Assembly (NCBI RefSeq): GCF_014257025.1
Contig: NZ_JACMSF010000040.1
Coordinates: 24,125-88,124 of the forward strand
Origin: Streptomyces cupreus
Lineage (GTDB): Bacteria; Actinomycetota; Actinomycetes; Streptomycetales; Streptomycetaceae
Reading direction: 5' to 3'
DNA length: 64,000 nucleotides
The translations under genes and the position numbers were made by a program. The notes beneath the pieces are model-generated. The model did not search any database, was not told the origin of the DNA, and worked only from the letters and a program-made list of their open reading frames with translations. Shown piece after piece: positions 60,557 to 64,000 of this stretch (positions within the stretch are counted from its first letter, which is position 1; each line of letters opens with the position of its first letter).

Positions 60557-61693
60557 TCACCAGCGCAGCAGGACGAGTTCGGAGCAGAATCCCGGGCCCA
60601 TCGCCATCAGCAGCCCCCATGTACCGGGCTCGGGCCGACGGGATTCCCGGATGCTCTGCAGGATGTGCAGCACGGAGACGGAGGACATGTTTCCCACCGT
60701 CGCCAGTGAGCGCCAGGCGGAGTCCAGGGCGTCGTCGGGCAGGCCGAGGGAGTCGGTCACGGCGGCAAGGACCCTTGGGCCTCCCGGATGGCACACCCAG
60801 GTCCCGATGTCGTCGGTGGTGAGGCCGTGTTCGGCCAGGAAGGCACGCAAGTGCCGGCCGAAGTGGTCCCGCACGATGCCGGGAACGCCGGCATCGATCA
60901 CGACCCGGAATCCGCTGGCGCGGATGTCCCACCCCAGGAGCCGTTCGGTGTCCGGATACAGGCGGCTGCGCGTGGCGACCACCGAGGGCCCGGCCGCGTC
61001 CGGCCCGGCCCTGCCGCCGCCCCGTGCGACGAGCGCTGCCGCACCGTCACCGAACAGGGCGCCGGCGACGAGGTTGGCGCGGGAGTCGTCGCGCTGCTGG
61101 AGCGTCAGCGAGCACAGTTCGACGGTGAGCAGTACCGCGGTGTCGTCGGGGTGCCCGCGCAGGTAGTCGTGTACCCGGGCGAGACCGGCGGCGCCCGCCA
61201 CGCAGCCCAGGCCGAAGACCGGAAGCCTCTTGACGTCGGGCCGCAGCCCCACGCGACCGGCCAACCGGGCGTCCAGTGACGGGGCGGCGACGCCGGTGAT
61301 GGAGACGCACACCAGCAGGTCGACATCGGCCGGTTGGAGCCCCGCGTCCTCCAGTGCGCCAGTGAGGGCTTCGTCGCCCAGTTCCAGGCCCACCGCCAGC
61401 CACGCGTCATTGCTCCGCCCGAAGTCGCCCAGACCGGCGTACCGCTCGATCGGCAGGGCGAGATGACGCGTGCGCACACCGGCGGACGCGTGCAGGCGGC
61501 GTAGCACGGCGCGATCCGCGCCCGGGGGCAGGCACAGGTCGCCGATCGGCTCGGTCAGCTCGTCCTGGGCGTAACGGTACGGCGGCAGCGCCGTGCGAAC
61601 GGCGGCGATCGTGGTCGCCGTGGCGGGCACGCTCGTCCAGCTCGGCGCGGTGGGCGGGGAAGGGGCATGGTCGACGATCACGGGAACACGCAT
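60557..61693 (-). CDS. Type III polyketide synthase (alkylresorcinol synthase-like)
   Basis: A 378-residue chalcone synthase-fold enzyme. The catalytic triad is Cys164 (FGLGCVAGAAG), His302 (VCHPGGPRVL) and Asn335 (GNMSSVSVL). The GFGPG-type loop appears as AMGPGFCSEL. The group with this GLGC-GAAG signature and ICMT/flavoprotein partners makes alkylresorcinols or alkylpyrones from a fatty acyl starter and malonyl-CoA. ATG 61693 with GGAAGG upstream is preferred to a TTG at 61726. It heads the three-gene operon and is divergent from a UbiA prenyltransferase. Confidence 0.93.
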   Translation of the reverse strand: MRVPVIVDHAPSPPTAPSWTSVPATATTIAAVRTALPPYRYAQDELTEPIGDLCLPPGADRAVLRRLHASAGVRTRHLALPIERYAGLGDFGRSNDAWLAVGLELGDEALTGALEDAGLQPADVDLLVCVSITGVAAPSLDARLAGRVGLRPDVKRLPVFGLGCVAGAAGLARVHDYLRGHPDDTAVLLTVELCSLTLQQRDDSRANLVAGALFGDGAAALVARGGGRAGPDAAGPSVVATRSRLYPDTERLLGWDIRASGFRVVIDAGVPGIVRDHFGRHLRAFLAEHGLTTDDIGTWVCHPGGPRVLAAVTDSLGLPDDALDSAWRSLATVGNMSSVSVLHILQSIRESRRPEPGTWGLLMAMGPGFCSELVLLRW

Positions 61694-61718
61694 GTCAGTA
61701 ATACCTTCCGCATCCTGG

Positions 61719-62600
61719 ATGCCCAATTACCTTGCTGACGTGTCTCTCCACCCGTCTGGGGTTCTCTCGCGCACCACACACCGTGTCCCGGTGCTGCTGC
61801 GCTCCTGCCATCCGGAGCCGGCGCTCGCCGTGACGGTGTTCGTGACCGCCCTGGCCGTAGCGGCGGGCCGCGGGGTGGCCGGGTCGGCGGCCGTGGCCGC
61901 AGCCGCTCTGGCCGGCCAGCTCTCGATCGGCTGGTGCAACGACGCCGCCGACGCACAGCGCGACACGGCCTGCGGTCGCCCCGACAAGCCGGTGGCCACC
62001 GGCGAACTCCCATCCCGGGCGGCGGCAGTCGCGGCCGGGACGGCACTGGGACTGTGCGTACCGCTGTCGCTGCTGAGCGGCGCCGCCGCGGGAGCGGCAC
62101 ACCTGGCGGGCGTGGCCGCGGGCTGGACCTACAACCTGCGGCTGAAGCACACGGTGCTCTCACCGCTGCCCTATGCCGTGGGTTTCGGCTCGCTTCCCGC
62201 CTTTGTCACCCTCGGACTGCCGTCGCCGTCCTGGCCCGCCTGGTGGGCGGTGGGAGCAGGGGCTTTGCTGGGCGTGGGAGCGCACCTGGTGAACGTCCTT
62301 CCGGACATCGAGGACGATCTCGCGACCGGTGTGCGCGGGCTGCCGCAGCGGCTGAGCCGTCCGGTCTGCCGGTGGCTGGCCCCACTCGTGATGCTGACGG
62401 CTGTGGGCGTGGTCGTCGCAGGTCCCCCTGGGGCGGCGAAGACCTCGGACTGGGTATTGGCGGCCGCCGCGGGGATCGTCGCGGTCGCAGGTACGGCTCT
62501 GCCGTCGAGGGCCCGGAGCCGGTGGCCTTTCCGGGCGGCGATCGTGGTGGCCGGCATGGCTGTGGCACAGCTCCTGCTGCGGGGCTCGGACATGGCCTGA
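61719..62600 (+). CDS. UbiA-family prenyltransferase
   Basis: A 293-residue membrane prenyltransferase with eight or nine helices. The first prenyl-diphosphate motif is NDAADAQRD (Asn74, Asp75, Asp78, Asp82) followed by GRPDKPVATGEL; the second is in VLPDIEDDLATGVRGLPQRL. Both Asp motifs are intact, so it should transfer a prenyl chain to an aromatic or other acceptor. It is divergent from the type III PKS, and the acceptor is probably its product. ATG 61719 or GTG 61740 could be the start; neither has a ribosome site. The open frame before it overlaps the PKS gene antisense. Confidence 0.92.
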   Translation: MPNYLADVSLHPSGVLSRTTHRVPVLLRSCHPEPALAVTVFVTALAVAAGRGVAGSAAVAAAALAGQLSIGWCNDAADAQRDTACGRPDKPVATGELPSRAAAVAAGTALGLCVPLSLLSGAAAGAAHLAGVAAGWTYNLRLKHTVLSPLPYAVGFGSLPAFVTLGLPSPSWPAWWAVGAGALLGVGAHLVNVLPDIEDDLATGVRGLPQRLSRPVCRWLAPLVMLTAVGVVVAGPPGAAKTSDWVLAAAAGIVAVAGTALPSRARSRWPFRAAIVVAGMAVAQLLLRGSDMA

Positions 62601-63436
62601 CCCCGAGCCCGTCGCGTGCCGCGTGCCGCGCCGCACGTCGCGGTGCTGGGGTGGGTCGTTCGTTCAGCGGACCTGCGCTCGGCCGTGCGCAGGCGTTCCG
62701 GTATACGGCCGGGTGCCAGGCGGCGATACGGGCCGCTGCTGTTCGGCGAGGTGGAGAGCTTGATCAGCCGGCGCTGCCGCTTCTCGCGCCATGTCCGCTG
62801 ACGGTCTGTCGGGCTGCGGTGCCGAACGAGTCGCCAGAAGAGCTCACACATCGATCCCACTACGACCGCCTGCTGCCGCCTCGCCAGGCGTCCTGGGCCC
62901 AGGCCATGATCCCGGCGCCCGGCTCATACCAACGGTGGCGCCGCTGAGGCGCGCACACCGTCGCTGCGAGGCACGTAATCGCGCTCGTTGTACGCCGTCC
63001 TGACCTGCATACGGTCTGCCGTCGGTCGACTACGGTCTGTGTCTGAGGTGGAGCGGTACTCGGGCTTCAGTGAATCTGCACAGCGAATGCGCAACTGCGG
63101 TGCGGTGCACGAAGGTTCTGCACAGGGCCTTCCGTATGACGCTGTGTTGGGGCGGCTTTCGGGACCAGTCGGGTCCCGGTGTCGCGCAGCACGTGGAGAA
63201 GCTGCCCCCAAGTCGTGTGCGTTCCTGCACGGATGCGTCGACTGTTCGTTCAACTTTCCGGGTGTGCATTCCGGTTGATTGGTTGCCCGGCGTGCTCCGT
63301 GCTTTGATCCTTTGCGCCGAGGGGGCCGTGCGAATTTCTCCGGAAACGGGTGTCGCACGCCTGCGGCCGAGCCCCGCTCTCAGTGCCCGGCGGGGCCACC
63401 CCCCTTGTGGATCACCAAACGAAGGGAAGTTTCACC
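62601..63436. other. 836-bp region without a supported gene
   Basis: Both strands were read and gave only shadow-like frames. It separates the phenolic-lipid cluster from the precursor peptide gene, and should carry that gene's promoter. No clear box was found. A small ncRNA cannot be ruled out. Confidence 0.45.
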
Positions 63437-63640
63437 ATGAACTCCGCTCCCCAGGTTGCGACCGTTGAGATCTCCGACGCCGCGCTCGACAACGTCTCCG
63501 GCGGCCTGCACGCCGGCCTCGTCGTCGGCCCCACGGCGATCAGCGACGCGGATGTCCTGGCCCAGGCCGACGCCGTCAAGAACGAGGTCCTGAGCTCCGC
63601 CGGCCAGTACAACCACGTCGGCTTCCACGCCTCCCTCTGA
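63437..63640 (+). CDS. Double-glycine-leader precursor peptide (RiPP/bacteriocin-like)
   Basis: A 67-residue peptide with a class II-type leader: VEISDAALDNVSGG ends in Gly22-Gly23, preceded by the usual Glu/Asp- and Leu-rich helix. Cleavage after GG would release a 44-residue core (LHAGLVVGPTAISDADVLAQ through YNHVGFHASL) that has no Cys, so it cannot carry lanthionines, but has Ser, Thr, Asp, Asn and His. Annotated relatives are called type A2 lantipeptides. AAGGGAAG precedes the ATG. No modifying enzyme or peptidase-type ABC transporter lies in the window; the partner genes may be beyond 64000 or elsewhere. Confidence 0.82.
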   Translation: MNSAPQVATVEISDAALDNVSGGLHAGLVVGPTAISDADVLAQADAVKNEVLSSAGQYNHVGFHASL

Positions 63641-64000
63641 TCCGCGGCCGTAACTCCCGCCGATGAGCCCCCTCCAACCTGACGGTGTGGTTGGGGTTTG
63701 GCGGACGCAGGCCGCATGGACAGGCAAAGCTCCTGGCAGCAGTGGGTTCTTGACCGAGATCACCCGTGTCTGTCAGGAGCTTCGCGTGCTTACGAGAACG
63801 GGGCACGGGAGTGGCGCCGGCACAATGAGCCTTCGCCATCTTCGAACGTGCAGGTCGGAGGCTCTGGCGTGACCGTCCTTCGGCGGGCTCGTGCTGGTCG
63901 TGGGCGGGAGTCTGCGGTCTTGACCGTCTGTCAGCGGTTGACTTCAAGATCGGTCAGGAAACCGGCAGAGGCGCACCGGCAACCTCGTCGCATCCGACGT
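63641..64000. other. Terminal 360 bp, no supported gene
   Basis: After the peptide stop the DNA is less coding-like on both strands. A minus frame (about 63660-63850) has patches such as PVPRSRKHAKLLTDTGDLGQ that hint at mobile-element debris, but I cannot assign a family. The window ends here. Confidence 0.35.

Noticed and set aside
1..64000. tRNA, rRNA, CRISPR arrays or riboswitches
   Set aside because: None was recognised by eye; a covariance-model scan would be needed to exclude small ncRNAs.

Overview
The window is about 64 kb of very GC-rich DNA with strong third-position GC bias, GTG and TTG starts, several probable leaderless genes (a -10 box about 7 nt before the start codon) and actinomycete families throughout: DUF6069, DUF6186, DUF6256, DUF2267, SseB-like, MmyB-type XRE, LAL-type LuxR, SpoIIE phosphatases and a type III PKS phenolic-lipid cluster. 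This points to Streptomyces or a close relative. The number of truncated, frameshifted and internally deleted genes (about 15), together with IS5-, ISL3- and IS21-type remnants, suggests an accessory region such as a chromosome arm. No rRNA, tRNA, CRISPR array or replication origin was seen.

Layout. 0-6 kb: cell-wall enzymes (L,D-transpeptidase end, NodB deacetylase), decayed transposases, a secreted protein, and a divergent DoxX/Cys-rich HTH regulator pair. 6-9 kb: a class II glutamine amidotransferase, then a rearrangement scar where a beheaded purU and a beheaded aldehyde dehydrogenase meet head to head. 8-19 kb: hydrolase, cysteine hydrolase, MFS exporter divergent from a LAL regulator, a large SUKH-domain protein, a lipoprotein behind a 30-bp perfect palindrome, and an XRE regulator divergent from a quinone reductase. 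19-27 kb: an autoregulated leaderless TetR with twin operators, a SigJ/SigG-type sigma factor, SMP-30 lactonase, a decayed ECF sigma operon, and AraC divergent from a methyltransferase.

27-32 kb is a mercury/thiol-redox island: MerR with its stretched-spacer promoter, an alkylmercury-lyase-like protein, DoxX, a broken flavoprotein disulfide reductase, a frameshifted TlpA lipoprotein and CcdA. 33-44 kb holds a two-component system, Dps, and two runs of metabolic and transport genes: a minus-strand series (YcaC-like hydrolase, DoxX, DUF1275, MFS_3 exporter) with a YtcJ-like amidohydrolase upstream, and two plus-strand alpha/beta hydrolases. 44-47 kb has an IS21 istB remnant, two small secreted proteins (one with tendamistat-like cysteine spacing) and an XRE/beta-trefoil membrane protein.

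47-59 kb is a stress and dormancy neighbourhood: CBS protein, PAS-SpoIIE-HATPase phosphatase, metallothionein-like protein, CspA, universal stress protein, CBS-BON protein, DUF2267 proteins including an unusual DUF2267-PEBP fusion, and two SseB-like copies, one broken. 59-62.6 kb is a compact phenolic-lipid cluster (type III PKS, ICMT-like methyltransferase, FAD oxidoreductase, divergent UbiA prenyltransferase) resembling srsABC and agq systems. Near the end is an orphan double-glycine-leader peptide gene. The best candidates for something new are that peptide, the prenylated phenolic-lipid cluster, the tendamistat-like protein and the DUF2267-PEBP fusion.
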